A DNA stretch of 51,584 bases, from contig JAIQFL010000025.1 in NCBI GenBank assembly GCA_020073365.1, forward strand, positions 1 to 51,584, read 5' to 3'. The notes under the pieces are model-generated. The model was not told the origin of the DNA. It saw nothing but the letters and a program-made list of their open reading frames with translations, and made no database searches. The DNA comes from Terriglobia bacterium. GTDB taxonomy: Bacteria > Acidobacteriota > Terriglobia > Bryobacterales > Bryobacteraceae. Below are positions 43,466 to 51,584 of the stretch, piece by piece (within the stretch, counting starts at the first letter, position 1; each line of letters starts with the position of its first letter). The translations under genes and the position numbers were made by a program.

Positions 43466-45377
43466 TCACGCCTTGGTGAGTGAGCCAACGGCCCGACCGG
43501 AACCAGCACGCCATGCGAGTCGATTACCAAGAGTCATATATGGAAGCCGTCCCGTGCCTGTTGGCCACCCACCCCACCGGCCAGGCCATTTCGGCTTCCT
43601 ATCGGCCGTTTCTCGCTCCTTCCGCCTCGGCGTGGTCCGCCAGGCCAAGGTGCTGAGCGGATTCCACCACCCGGCCAGCCATTCGCTAGCCGGTCTTCGG
43701 CATATTTGTGTCTCTGCGGCCGTGACGGGCTTTGTCATTCTGAATCTGTTGGCGTCTTACTACTCGCCCCAGGTCCGTATCCTGCTTACCGGGTCCGTTC
43801 GTCAGACATTTCAGGTATATCTATTCGACAACGGTTATACGGAAACAAACTCTCAATACTACACTGCCCACACGGTCCGCGATCCTGGCGCACCCGACAC
43901 CCTGGAGCTAACTTTGCCGATCCATGAAAGATTCCGGCTTGACTTTCTCGGCGATGGTACGGTAGCTTTTCTCGGCAGGCTCATGATAGTAACTCGCACG
44001 GGCCTGCGGCAAGTTTCGGCCACGTATCGATTTGATCCGGCATTCCTCACGACCCACGGCCTTCGGCGCACCTCGCAAGGCGCTTTGGCGTTTGTTGCGG
44101 CGGATGACCCTTATGTCGACGTGCCGCTGCGCGCCCTGCCCTTGGAGTCGGTCTCCACGGCATATTCTCTCTGCCCTGTTCTCTACGTTCTCGGTCCGAT
44201 CTTGTTTGCCCTGTTCCTCTACAGAATTCGGCGCGATCTCGCGGCGCACAGGTTCCTGGTGCTCGGCATGCTTTGCGTCTGCATCTTCCTCTCGTTCCTG
44301 GCCCTCACCCTGCCTTACAACCACGGTCCGGACGAGGAGAGCCACATCTTCTCCGGCCAGTGGTATTTGACTCACCTGGCGCCGCCTTCGATCGCCAGCC
44401 CGGTTTTTTACGACGCCTACTGGGGATGGAATTACTTGGTTGGCAGTCCCGATCTCACATACTGGCTGACATTCAAGCTCGCACACTCCATCGAAATGCT
44501 CCGCCCGATGGATCTTTATAGGGCTGCCAGGATTGCCCAGATCGTCGTGCTTTTCGGGGCCTTTCTCCTCGTACTGCGCTTCACCCGGGTGCACGTCGCC
44601 TGGGCCTTCCTCCTCAGCGCTGTCCTTGTTCCTCAGATTGTCTACACGGTTACCTATGTCAACGGGGATGCACTGTCCTATTTCCTGAGCATAGCGGCGC
44701 TCGGGATCCTCCTTGCACCCAAAGACCTGGACAGCCGTGTCGCAATCCCTGTATCCCTTTTCGTGTTGTGCAACACCAAAACCAACTATCTGGTGCTTTT
44801 GCCCGTTGCGCTTTACATCCTATACCGCCAGTACGGCTTCAAGTATTGGCCCTATGTGGTTGGAGGCTTAGCGATCGGATCCTATCGAAGGGTGTTCACA
44901 CTCCTGGATGAGCATCTTGTTGGCCGCAGTTTCCTGCAAAACGAATTGCTACATTGTTCCGCACCCGTTCGAGACCGCCTGCTCAGTGGCCGACTGGATT
45001 ACGCCACCATAATCACGCCCGCTTTTTACGAGACATCGCTGAAGTCTCTCTACGCTAAATTCGGCTACATGACCTTTTCGTTGCCCTGGTATTTTTATGT
45101 GGTGGGGGCCTCTCTGGCGATTTTACTCATTCTGGCCAACGACCGCCGGGAGAGAATACTCATCGCAGTTGTGTTTGTGATGAATCTCGGAATGTCCGAG
45201 TATTTCAGTATGAGTATCTTTTACGAGCCGCAGGGACGATATCTCTTTCCGACTGTCGTGGTTCTGGTTCTCATGTCCGTGAGAAGAATTCCTGTTCTGA
45301 AGTATCTTTGGTATGCGATACCGACGGCTTTCGCGGTCACTGCCTTTTGGCTGAGATATCTGGGCAGCGCCTCGTAG
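43446..45377 (+). CDS. DUF2142-like polytopic membrane protein
   Basis: A 643-residue protein with about ten transmembrane helices and a long periplasmic loop (about 110-240) after the first helix. The signature HGPDEESHIFSGQWYLTHLA at about 295-315 and the YEPQGRYLFPTVVVLVLM segment near the end are DUF2142 hallmarks, a family thought to hold GT-C-type glycosyltransferases using polyprenyl-linked sugars. The first about 85 residues are Arg/Pro-rich; the TTG at 43446 overlaps the upstream gene by 20 bases and the true start may be further down, for example GTG 43553. It has no propeller module, unlike the related protein at 46266. Confidence 0.78.
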   Translation: MKGQSNDHALVSEPTARPEPARHASRLPRVIYGSRPVPVGHPPHRPGHFGFLSAVSRSFRLGVVRQAKVLSGFHHPASHSLAGLRHICVSAAVTGFVILNLLASYYSPQVRILLTGSVRQTFQVYLFDNGYTETNSQYYTAHTVRDPGAPDTLELTLPIHERFRLDFLGDGTVAFLGRLMIVTRTGLRQVSATYRFDPAFLTTHGLRRTSQGALAFVAADDPYVDVPLRALPLESVSTAYSLCPVLYVLGPILFALFLYRIRRDLAAHRFLVLGMLCVCIFLSFLALTLPYNHGPDEESHIFSGQWYLTHLAPPSIASPVFYDAYWGWNYLVGSPDLTYWLTFKLAHSIEMLRPMDLYRAARIAQIVVLFGAFLLVLRFTRVHVAWAFLLSAVLVPQIVYTVTYVNGDALSYFLSIAALGILLAPKDLDSRVAIPVSLFVLCNTKTNYLVLLPVALYILYRQYGFKYWPYVVGGLAIGSYRRVFTLLDEHLVGRSFLQNELLHCSAPVRDRLLSGRLDYATIITPAFYETSLKSLYAKFGYMTFSLPWYFYVVGASLAILLILANDRRERILIAVVFVMNLGMSEYFSMSIFYEPQGRYLFPTVVVLVLMSVRRIPVLKYLWYAIPTAFAVTAFWLRYLGSAS

Positions 45378-45685
45378 CTTCTTTTGTACTCATCAGCCAA
45401 CTGTCTCGCAACGGGCTGCCCCAAGCCACCCCGAAACTGGTGAGCGTGGCGGTGAGCAATGACGCGCCCCGGTCCACAGTTGACGACCTTCCTGCGGCGA
45501 ATACCTTCCCAACCAGCGGGAGATGGGCGTGCCAACCTGCGACACGCACGCCTATGCCTTCCAGACTGCCGGGCTGCTTCGCTGTTGAGCACGCCAGCAC
45601 GCCCCTGGTGCCCCAGGACAGGACGGATCTGTGGTACGTTTTAAAGAATTGCGTTGGATTCAAGACTGAACAACGAGTCTTTTTT
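45378..45685. other. Intergenic stretch, probably decayed coding DNA
   Basis: An open plus-strand frame runs through from 45308, but its sequence is polar and without family similarity until about 45686. This stretch probably includes remnants of an earlier gene end. No promoter or terminator is clear. Confidence 0.35.
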
Positions 45686-46252
45686 ATGGAGTACTTTGAC
45701 GTCGCTACTCGATGCGAAGGCCTGGCCGAATTGCGACGAAGTCTCGGACAACAACAAAGGCGCTTTTATCTAGACAAAGTGGACCACACCTCAGATAAAT
45801 GCAGAGAACCGCACCACTCGACCGGCCGGATCGCGGCTGCGAACCGGCCTGACAGTCTCCTGCTGGTGCTCATCGCGCTGCTGAGCGGTTACGTGGTCGC
45901 TGGGTTGACGCCCTCTTCATATGCAGTGGCTCTGCCGGTCTTCGGAGCCGCTCCGCGCTGGATTTCGTTGGGCGAACCACGCGAAGTCCGTTCAGATGAA
46001 TGGGCGGTTTGTACGCCGTATATGCAGGCAACAGTCTGGAACCAATTCCGGCGGTCTGTGGGGCCCAGCCTCAGTTCGTTCCCGTGGGTCGTGCTCGCCG
46101 CGATGCTGCGACACGGATGGTGGAAATACGTTCTCTTCGTTTACGTGTTAGCCGCCAGACACGACAACGTGAAGAAGTATCTATGGTATGGAGCACCGGC
46201 GGCAATCGCACTTCTGAGCTTCTGGTTCTTTGCGCTTAGCGAAGGCGGGTAA
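45686..46252 (+). pseudogene. Truncated polytopic membrane protein (YfhO-like start joined to a DUF2142-like end)
   Basis: ATG 45686 gives 188 residues. One helix (DSLLLVLIALLSGYVVAGLT) is followed by FGAAPRWISLGEPREVRSDE and WAVCTPYMQATVWNQFRR, typical of the N-terminus of long YfhO-like or related membrane glycosyltransferases. It then jumps to a helix pair ending VKKYLWYGAPAAIALLSFWF, which is like the end of the DUF2142 protein just upstream (LKYLWYAIPTAFAVTAFW). Most of the expected 8-10 helices are missing, so this is probably a remnant of an internal deletion. The frame is open further upstream, but without similarity. Confidence 0.6.
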
Positions 46253-46265
46253 GTGCGGGCCGGCC

Positions 46266-48377
46266 ATGCGAGACCCCATTGGATTTCTCCCGTGCACGTT
46301 CGTCTGTCTCTCGATTCCCATCGGCCTGTTATTCGCGACCTTGGTGCCGCCTCTTCAGGTGCCCGACGAAATGGCCCACCTCGTGCGCGCCTATTCGGTG
46401 TCGAACGGCAGGTGCGTAGCACCACCGATGGAGAACCTTCCCGCTGCCATCAATGAGCTGAATAGTGAATTTCCGCCGCTGCTGGAAAGAAGGCAGCCGT
46501 ACCGCCTGTCAGATTATCGATATTTTACAAATAGAACTTGGGTCAACCAAGAGATGGTGGAGATCCGGAATCCGGCGGCCAATCTTTATCACTGCGCACC
46601 GTATTTAGCGGCGGCGGCGGGAGTCGAAGCCGCCAAGCTCAGTTCACAGTCGCCGATCTTGTTGTTGTATTGGGCAAGACTTGGAAACCTGTTCTTTTTT
46701 GTTGCGATAGTCTATGTTGCCCTTCGAATCGCGCCGGTTTGCCGGCCGGTGTTATTCTGTCTGGCTTTAATGCCGATGACTCTCCATCAGGCCGGATCGG
46801 CTTCCGCCGATGGGCCCACCGTTGCGAGCGCTTTCCTTTTGTTCGCCTACGTGTTGTGTTTGGCCGCGCGGCCGGACATCACTTCGATATCGGCGCGCCA
46901 GTTTGTGTTGCTGTGTGGGACTTTGCTTTTTGCGATACTGTGCAAGTTCAATGTCTGGCTGGCGCTGCTGGTCCTGTTGATTCCGTCCAGGAAGTTCGGA
47001 GGTGTGAGGCGGCATCTGCTTGCGGTCGCCTTCTGTGTGGCAGTCGTAATCTCCGGATGGGTGATGTGGCGAGTCCAGGATAGAAGCCACATGCTATATC
47101 TGCCTACGGCCAAGGCACAGCAGGGCGTCGATGTCGGTCGGAATGTCAACTTCCTCTTGCATCATGCGGGTGAGTACGTGGCTGTCTTGGGACGAACCCT
47201 GCAGGGGACGAAGATGGAGTACGCCACCGAATTTGTTGGCAAGCTGGGGTGGCTTTCCGTGCCGCTGCCGTTTTGGCTCGTGTGCACCTATCTGGCTGCC
47301 CTGACGGCTCTGGCGTTGGGCTCGGAAGGGCGGCTCTGGGTCACCGTGAGAGACCGCTGGGTATGTCTAGTGGTCGTGCTGGGCAGTGTCGTCTCGCTTT
47401 GTCTCTTGCTTTGGACGATGGAGATGCGCGAGGCGGCCTATTCAAAGCTTAATGATGTGGTTCAACCGGGGGTTCAAGGGCGGTATTTCATTCCGCTTGC
47501 CCCAATGTTTTATCTGCTGTTTGCGAATCGGCGGTTTCGCATAAAGGGCATCGTAACGGTTGCGGTATGTGTCATTCTGGTGCTGGTGTCGAGCTATACG
47601 GCGATAGCAGCCGTGCATCGAAGCTACTATTGGACCCCCCGCAAAACCCTGGCGCAGGCCGGTGTCTTTCAGCGTGGTGTATGGGTGTTGGACGGTAACG
47701 ATGCACGCAATCCCAGTACTTACGGTTCTACGGCCGTGTTCGGCCAACCCGATGATATTCCTGTCGCGGGAGATTGGGATGGCAGTGGCGTCATACGCAT
47801 CGGTGTCTTCCGGCCGTCGAATGGAATGTGGTACCTCGACTTGAACAACAACGGGAAGTGGGACGGCGCTTCCGGCGATGCACAATATGAGTTTGGGGAA
47901 CCGGGCGATGTACCGGTCGTCGGGGACTGGAACGGGACGGGTACTTCCAACATCGGCATTTTTCGTCGGGGTGCGTGGTTTCTGGATACGAATGGGGACC
48001 ATGTATTTGATGAAGGGGACAGGGTCTTCGTCTATGGCAAGGCCGGCGATGTACCTGTCGTTTCGAATTGGAGTGGTGTGGGAAAGGCGGATCAAATCGG
48101 TGTGTTTCGGGATGGTTTCTGGTTCGTTGACAGCGACGGCGATGGTGTGTATCAGACCACTGACGGCCACTATTCATACGGCATCGCAGGAGATCAGCCG
48201 TTGGTAGGGAATTGGGATGGCGTTGGCCGGAAGAGGATTGGCGTGTTTCGGAGCGGCGCCTGGTTTTTGAATGTCTCCGGGTCGAACAGTTGGGGTCCGG
48301 AATCCGATGTCCTTGCGGTATTCGGCAAAGGCAGTGACCGCGCAGTTGTAGGACACTGGACGATTCCACCAAACTAA
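46266..48377 (+). CDS. DUF2142-like membrane protein fused to a C-terminal propeller module
   Basis: A 703-residue protein starting at ATG 46266. The membrane part (about 1-455) has about ten helices, with LVPPLQVPDEMAHLVRAYSV and the PGVQGRYFIPLAPMFYLLFA ending, so it is a DUF2142-type putative GT-C enzyme. Immediately after the last helix (VTVAVCVILVLVSSYTAIAA) a 239-residue module of five propeller repeats follows (from about 465), with GDVPVVGDWNG and DTNGDHVFD units. The module should lie outside the cytoplasm and could bind glycan. The gene ends cleanly after the fifth repeat. No other DUF2142 protein with such a tail is known to me. Confidence 0.85.
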   Translation: MRDPIGFLPCTFVCLSIPIGLLFATLVPPLQVPDEMAHLVRAYSVSNGRCVAPPMENLPAAINELNSEFPPLLERRQPYRLSDYRYFTNRTWVNQEMVEIRNPAANLYHCAPYLAAAAGVEAAKLSSQSPILLLYWARLGNLFFFVAIVYVALRIAPVCRPVLFCLALMPMTLHQAGSASADGPTVASAFLLFAYVLCLAARPDITSISARQFVLLCGTLLFAILCKFNVWLALLVLLIPSRKFGGVRRHLLAVAFCVAVVISGWVMWRVQDRSHMLYLPTAKAQQGVDVGRNVNFLLHHAGEYVAVLGRTLQGTKMEYATEFVGKLGWLSVPLPFWLVCTYLAALTALALGSEGRLWVTVRDRWVCLVVVLGSVVSLCLLLWTMEMREAAYSKLNDVVQPGVQGRYFIPLAPMFYLLFANRRFRIKGIVTVAVCVILVLVSSYTAIAAVHRSYYWTPRKTLAQAGVFQRGVWVLDGNDARNPSTYGSTAVFGQPDDIPVAGDWDGSGVIRIGVFRPSNGMWYLDLNNNGKWDGASGDAQYEFGEPGDVPVVGDWNGTGTSNIGIFRRGAWFLDTNGDHVFDEGDRVFVYGKAGDVPVVSNWSGVGKADQIGVFRDGFWFVDSDGDGVYQTTDGHYSYGIAGDQPLVGNWDGVGRKRIGVFRSGAWFLNVSGSNSWGPESDVLAVFGKGSDRAVVGHWTIPPN
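47658..48374 (+). repeat. Five-repeat propeller module, copy in the DUF2142 protein
   Basis: This stretch encodes 239 residues. The repeats begin with AGVFQ, IGVFR, IGIFR, IGVFR and IGVFR, and close with DDIPVAGDW, GDVPVVGDW, GDVPVVSNW, GDQPLVGNW and a weak SDRAVVGHW. Unit 4 (FWFVDSDGDGVYQTTDGH) corresponds closely to unit 4 of the giant protein (TWFVDSNGDGIYQTTDAT), showing that units match by position. Confidence 0.85.
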
Positions 48378-48481
48378 GGTTCCGGTCTTCGAAGCGAGTC
48401 TTTGTGAGCTTCGTTGCGTCATTCTGGTTGCGTTCGATTGCGCAGGAGTGTCGTTTTGTAAGTGCTGGCCGGTCGCGGGTT

Positions 48482-49375
48482 TTACTCATGAGGCCTGTGG
48501 TTCGGCCGCACCGCTACGCAAATTGCCGATGTGCCGGGTATCCAGCGCGGGGATAAGAGATACTCCGCCTGGATCGCTGCGGCGATGATCCGATGGAAAG
48601 ACGGCAGGCGGGGAGCGGCAAGGGAGATCCGTCGTTGCATGCCAAGAGAGCGTAACAGCAAGGCAGGGGGGTATAAGAAGCGAAACAGATATCCAAGCTC
48701 GATCGGGGTAAACCCGATCGCCATTAAGGTAGCGCGAAGGCTCGCAAGATCATAGCGGCGATAGTGTCCGTAATACTCATCGTAGTTGGACCACACCTCC
48801 TGGCGGGCAGGCACCGTGATTAGAATCGCGTCTGCCCGCTCGAAAGCCGTCAATAAACGCTGTAAGTAGCCCGGCGGGTCTGGTAAGTGCTCGATGACAT
48901 CGCCCAGCACCAGGGTATCCACCGAGGCACGAAACGATTCAGCGAGACTCTCGGCCGTCATGCCGGCGAACAGACGGCCTTCGAGGCGACCGGGGACTGG
49001 GACTGGCGCGAGTTCCACGCCATAGGCATCAATTCCCCTTGCGACTAGGTATTCCACAAGGATGCCGCGCCCGCATCCGACGTCCAGCACGCGGTTGGCG
49101 GGGAGGGCACGGAGGTGGTATTCCAGAATGCGATTGCGTGCCAGATGCCAGTATTGCTGTTCGATACCTGGCGGATACGCGTCGCAGAATTGATCCGCGC
49201 AAAACTGGGTGTTTATCTGATTTTTCTTGTCGATAGTGCGATGATACCACGCCTGTGATAACAAGAATCGGCGTTGCTCGCGCTGGGGCCGGCGCGCCAC
49301 GGCACGTGTTTCAAGCTGACGAGCCGCTCGCTGCAAGAAACAACCACTTGGAACCGGGCAGACCGTGTTCCCCAA
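48482..49375 (-). CDS. Class I SAM-dependent methyltransferase
   Basis: A 297-residue methyltransferase. Motif I is RVLDVGCGRGILVEYLVARG, followed by AYGVELAPVPVPG, then VDTLVLGDVIEHLPDP as motif IV, and ILITVPARQEVWSNYDEYYG and HYRRYDLASLRATLMAIGF, a set typical of glycan or ubiquinone-like methyltransferases. A hydrophobic segment (LGYLFRFLYPPALLLRSL) follows. The first about 40 residues lack family similarity; a TTG at 49262 is a possible later start. It converges with the DUF2142-propeller gene across about 100 bases. Confidence 0.8.
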   Translation of the reverse strand: MGNTVCPVPSGCFLQRAARQLETRAVARRPQREQRRFLLSQAWYHRTIDKKNQINTQFCADQFCDAYPPGIEQQYWHLARNRILEYHLRALPANRVLDVGCGRGILVEYLVARGIDAYGVELAPVPVPGRLEGRLFAGMTAESLAESFRASVDTLVLGDVIEHLPDPPGYLQRLLTAFERADAILITVPARQEVWSNYDEYYGHYRRYDLASLRATLMAIGFTPIELGYLFRFLYPPALLLRSLGMQRRISLAAPRLPSFHRIIAAAIQAEYLLSPRWIPGTSAICVAVRPNHRPHE

Positions 49376-49651
49376 AGCATCGAACCATTATAGTGAACGC
49401 GCACATTGGCAGGAGTCTCAGCGGACGTTTGCGTAGCCTGCTGTTCCGGTCGAATCCGTTTTTTGTCGAGGTCGAACGACAATCCGGAAGCGTCGAACGC
49501 TATCGTGCCCCGCGGGCCAATTTCACCAGTGGCGTAATTCATGAACGAGCTGCCGGACAATCTTGGCGATCTCGCCCCCCCTGCTGGCTAGTTTAATTTA
49601 ATGGTAGAATGATAGCTCAAAAATGCCTGCACCGACACACTGGACACTTTA

Positions 49652-50986
49652 ATGGCAGAACTAGGTTTCCTGGATTCGGTCGAAACCAGCGGGATAAGAG
49701 GCTGGGCCTTTGATGATCAAAACCCAATGTCGCCTGCTACGGTCGACATCTGCATCAATGGGGTTGTCCTCGCCACAATCAAGTGCTCTGAGTTTCGGCA
49801 AGACCTCGCCGATGCCCAGATCGGCAATGGGTGGCATGGCTTCTCCTATCGCCTGCCGCAACGTGATGGAGATTTGACAGTTCGCTTCACTGGTGGTGGT
49901 CCAGTTCTTAACAATGGTGAGTGTGTTTTGCCAGGTCTCGCTTATCGACTTTTGATTTCTTCCGTGCTTGCAAAGGGCCTCTGGTGCATCGACAATCTGA
50001 GCCTGTCGGACACCGAACTCACAATCGCTGGCTGGTGTGTTCCTCCGCGCGCGCTCCCGGTGCCTGTAGCTCTCACACACAACGGAGGGACGCTACACCT
50101 GACTCGGCACCGGCGCGATGACGTCGCTCCCATGCTGGGACTGGTCAGAGATGAAACGGGCTTCGGCTTTAAGGCACGGGGTTCGTTCTCCAGGATATCT
50201 GAACACGAGTTTTCTTTCGATCACGCCCGTACTAAGCGCCCCTTCGACCCAAATCAGACAATCCACTACATCGAGATAGGCAAGCCACTTCCACCTGCAG
50301 CATTGCGCGTGCGCGTCCACGGCGCGGAAGAAGCTTTGAGTTTCGTGCGGGAAGGGTCTAGTGCCTTTGTTCGCCTTCAACGAGTGCTCAGCGAATATTT
50401 CTCAAAATCGATCACCGACTTCAGCCACGTACTGGATTGGGGGTGTGGGTCTGGCCGGGTGCTCCGCTACTTCGCCGACAGCACCACAATGAAGGTCACG
50501 GGTATTGATATCGACCCGCAGGCGATCGAGTGGTGCCAGGAGGCTTTTCCGCGCTGCGAGTTCATGGCGGTAAGCCCAGAGCCCCCGACACCTTTAGCAA
50601 CCGAAACGGTCGACCTCATTTATGCCATTTCTGTGCTCACTCACTTGAGAGAGAATGACCATCTCAAATGGTTGGAGGAGCTGCACAGAATCTCCAAACC
50701 AAATGCTGTAATCCTTTTAACGACGTTTGGAGACACGGCCTGGTGGCGGGGCAGACTTCCATGGAACTTGTACGCAACGTGGAGAACGGATAACACGGGC
50801 TTCTTCGATGTCGGAAAAAATAGAGATATCGACGAGGTCGGCCTGGCAGACCGTGACTATTATCGTAATGTATTCGTGTCTCATGAGTACATCTCCCGTA
50901 ACTGGTCAAAGTACTTTGACATAGTGGATATCCTGCCAGGAGCGATCGGCAACCTCCAGGATCTTTGCATTCTAGAAAGACGGTAG
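49652..50986 (+). CDS. Beta-domain protein fused to a methyltransferase
   Basis: A 444-residue protein. Two consecutive beta-sandwich-like domains fill about 1-200: the first has GIRGWAFDDQNPMSPATVDI and VLATIKCSEFRQDLADAQIG, the second LTIAGWCVPPRALPVPVALT. A methyltransferase follows (about 230-380) with VLDWGCGSGRVLRYFADSTT, VTGIDIDPQAIEWC and LIYAISVLTHLRENDHLKWL. The first beta-domain resembles the one inside the 1080-residue protein at 40223. It is divergent from the neighbouring methyltransferase gene. It probably modifies surface glycan. Confidence 0.82.
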   Translation: MAELGFLDSVETSGIRGWAFDDQNPMSPATVDICINGVVLATIKCSEFRQDLADAQIGNGWHGFSYRLPQRDGDLTVRFTGGGPVLNNGECVLPGLAYRLLISSVLAKGLWCIDNLSLSDTELTIAGWCVPPRALPVPVALTHNGGTLHLTRHRRDDVAPMLGLVRDETGFGFKARGSFSRISEHEFSFDHARTKRPFDPNQTIHYIEIGKPLPPAALRVRVHGAEEALSFVREGSSAFVRLQRVLSEYFSKSITDFSHVLDWGCGSGRVLRYFADSTTMKVTGIDIDPQAIEWCQEAFPRCEFMAVSPEPPTPLATETVDLIYAISVLTHLRENDHLKWLEELHRISKPNAVILLTTFGDTAWWRGRLPWNLYATWRTDNTGFFDVGKNRDIDEVGLADRDYYRNVFVSHEYISRNWSKYFDIVDILPGAIGNLQDLCILERR

Positions 50987-51584
50987 AGGAAGTGCGGCAT
51001 ACCGCACTCTGCCATTCAAATCGCGTCGCCTCGAATTATCTTCCGGCGCGCCATCGGCTCGCCCACGCACGAGCAGTATGTCGCGTTAGCTGTCGCTCGA
51101 ACTCTGCCCAGCTCTGCGACATAGCTGCGCCCTCACGAAGCTCCAAGCCGCTCGGCGGTCCATCGGAAAATTGTAGACCGTAGGGGCGGCAATTGCCACT
51201 CGGCTTGCGTTGGGCGGTTCAAGGCGCCCGACGCGCTGATCGGTTCACTCTTCGAGTCGGGATAATGCGGAGTCCCATATCAATATGCAGGCCATTCTTC
51301 GGCGCTGCGGCTTCGCATAATCGCGCACTCCGCGTAATGCGACGCCTCTCCCAACACCGTCAGCCTCGGGGGTCACTTCAAAACCGGCCATAGAGGGTCA
51401 CTTCAAAACCGGCCAACGGACCATCATCCTGGACAGACCTGTTTTACCTTACCGGCTGGCTGTTTGGCAAGGCCAGTTTGATCCAGTTCGGGCATTCTGC
51501 AAAACCTGATTCCAGTCCTCCCCTTCGTCCGCCGGCAGGCGGGTTTCGAAGATCAAATCGCTCCTTCCTGTTCTGATGGCGACG
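50987..51584. other. Right end without a clear gene; possible insertion-sequence end
   Basis: No complete gene is recognised. A minus-strand frame entering from the window end (GRSDLIFETRLPADEGEDWN in one frame) stops near 51450 and could be the tail of a gene beyond the window. Two 21-base direct repeats lie at 51370 and 51395. Confidence 0.4.
51370..51415. mobile_element. Paired 21-base repeats, possible IS21-type end
   Basis: GGGTCACTTCAAAACCGG plus CCA occurs twice in direct orientation, at 51370-51390 and 51395-51415, with four bases between. Closely spaced multiple terminal repeats are typical of IS21-family ends, which bind the transposase at several sites. No transposase gene is visible in the window; it would lie beyond the right end or has been lost. 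Confidence 0.5.

Noticed and set aside
45308..45685. N-terminal extension of the truncated membrane protein
   Set aside because: The sequence is polar with no family similarity and partly overlaps the end of the upstream gene.
1..51584. tRNA, rRNA and CRISPR arrays
   Set aside because: No cloverleaf with a plausible T-arm, no rRNA-like stretch and no regularly spaced repeat-spacer array was recognised; the hairpin array at 49-156 has too few and unevenly spaced units for CRISPR.

Overview
The window looks like chromosomal DNA of an acidobacterium of the Solibacter/Bryobacter type. This is inferred from the GC-rich sequence, a secreted protein ending in a Solibacter-type C-terminal domain, a giant secreted protein with a DUF7948/SBBP-like start, a PEP-CTERM protein, Ser/Thr kinase-TPR architecture and many toxin-antitoxin (TA) pairs. 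No rRNA, tRNA or CRISPR array was recognised.

Left part (1-25 kb): ordinary housekeeping and envelope genes are mixed with TA loci. A LPG-synthase-like membrane protein and a GmhA-like sugar isomerase lie on the minus strand, followed by VapBC and HigBA pairs, a methyltransferase overlapping a Ser/Thr kinase-TPR gene that has lost most of its kinase domain, a TPR membrane protein, a TauE/SafE permease, a frameshifted VapC with intact antitoxin, a UDP-GlcNAc 2-epimerase, and a translationally coupled XPB-type helicase with its helicase-associated partner. Next to the helicase, a block of about 0.9 kb (helicase 5' end plus a Phd-type antitoxin) is tandemly duplicated. The two antitoxin copies are followed by unrelated PIN toxins, one destroyed by deletion and one intact. 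HicB with a hicA remnant, a beta-propeller lipoprotein, a BrnTA pair, an exported RidA-like protein, NAD synthetase and a PEP-CTERM protein follow.

Right part (25.6-51 kb): a surface-glycan region. It holds a double-GT2 glycosyltransferase, a DPM-type GT2, three methyltransferases, a 1080-residue methyltransferase/coiled-coil/beta-domain/GT2/GT2 protein, two DUF2142-like polytopic proteins and a truncated membrane protein. Placed among them are a TlpA-like protein without its cysteines and a roughly 2390-residue secreted protein.

The most striking observation is a C-terminal module of about 240-275 residues made of five repeats in a fixed register. It is attached to three otherwise unrelated proteins: a cohesin-like secreted protein, the giant secreted protein and a DUF2142-like membrane protein. 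It looks like a five-bladed propeller and may be the common surface-binding element of this locus. The window ends in DNA with paired 21-bp repeats resembling an insertion-sequence end.
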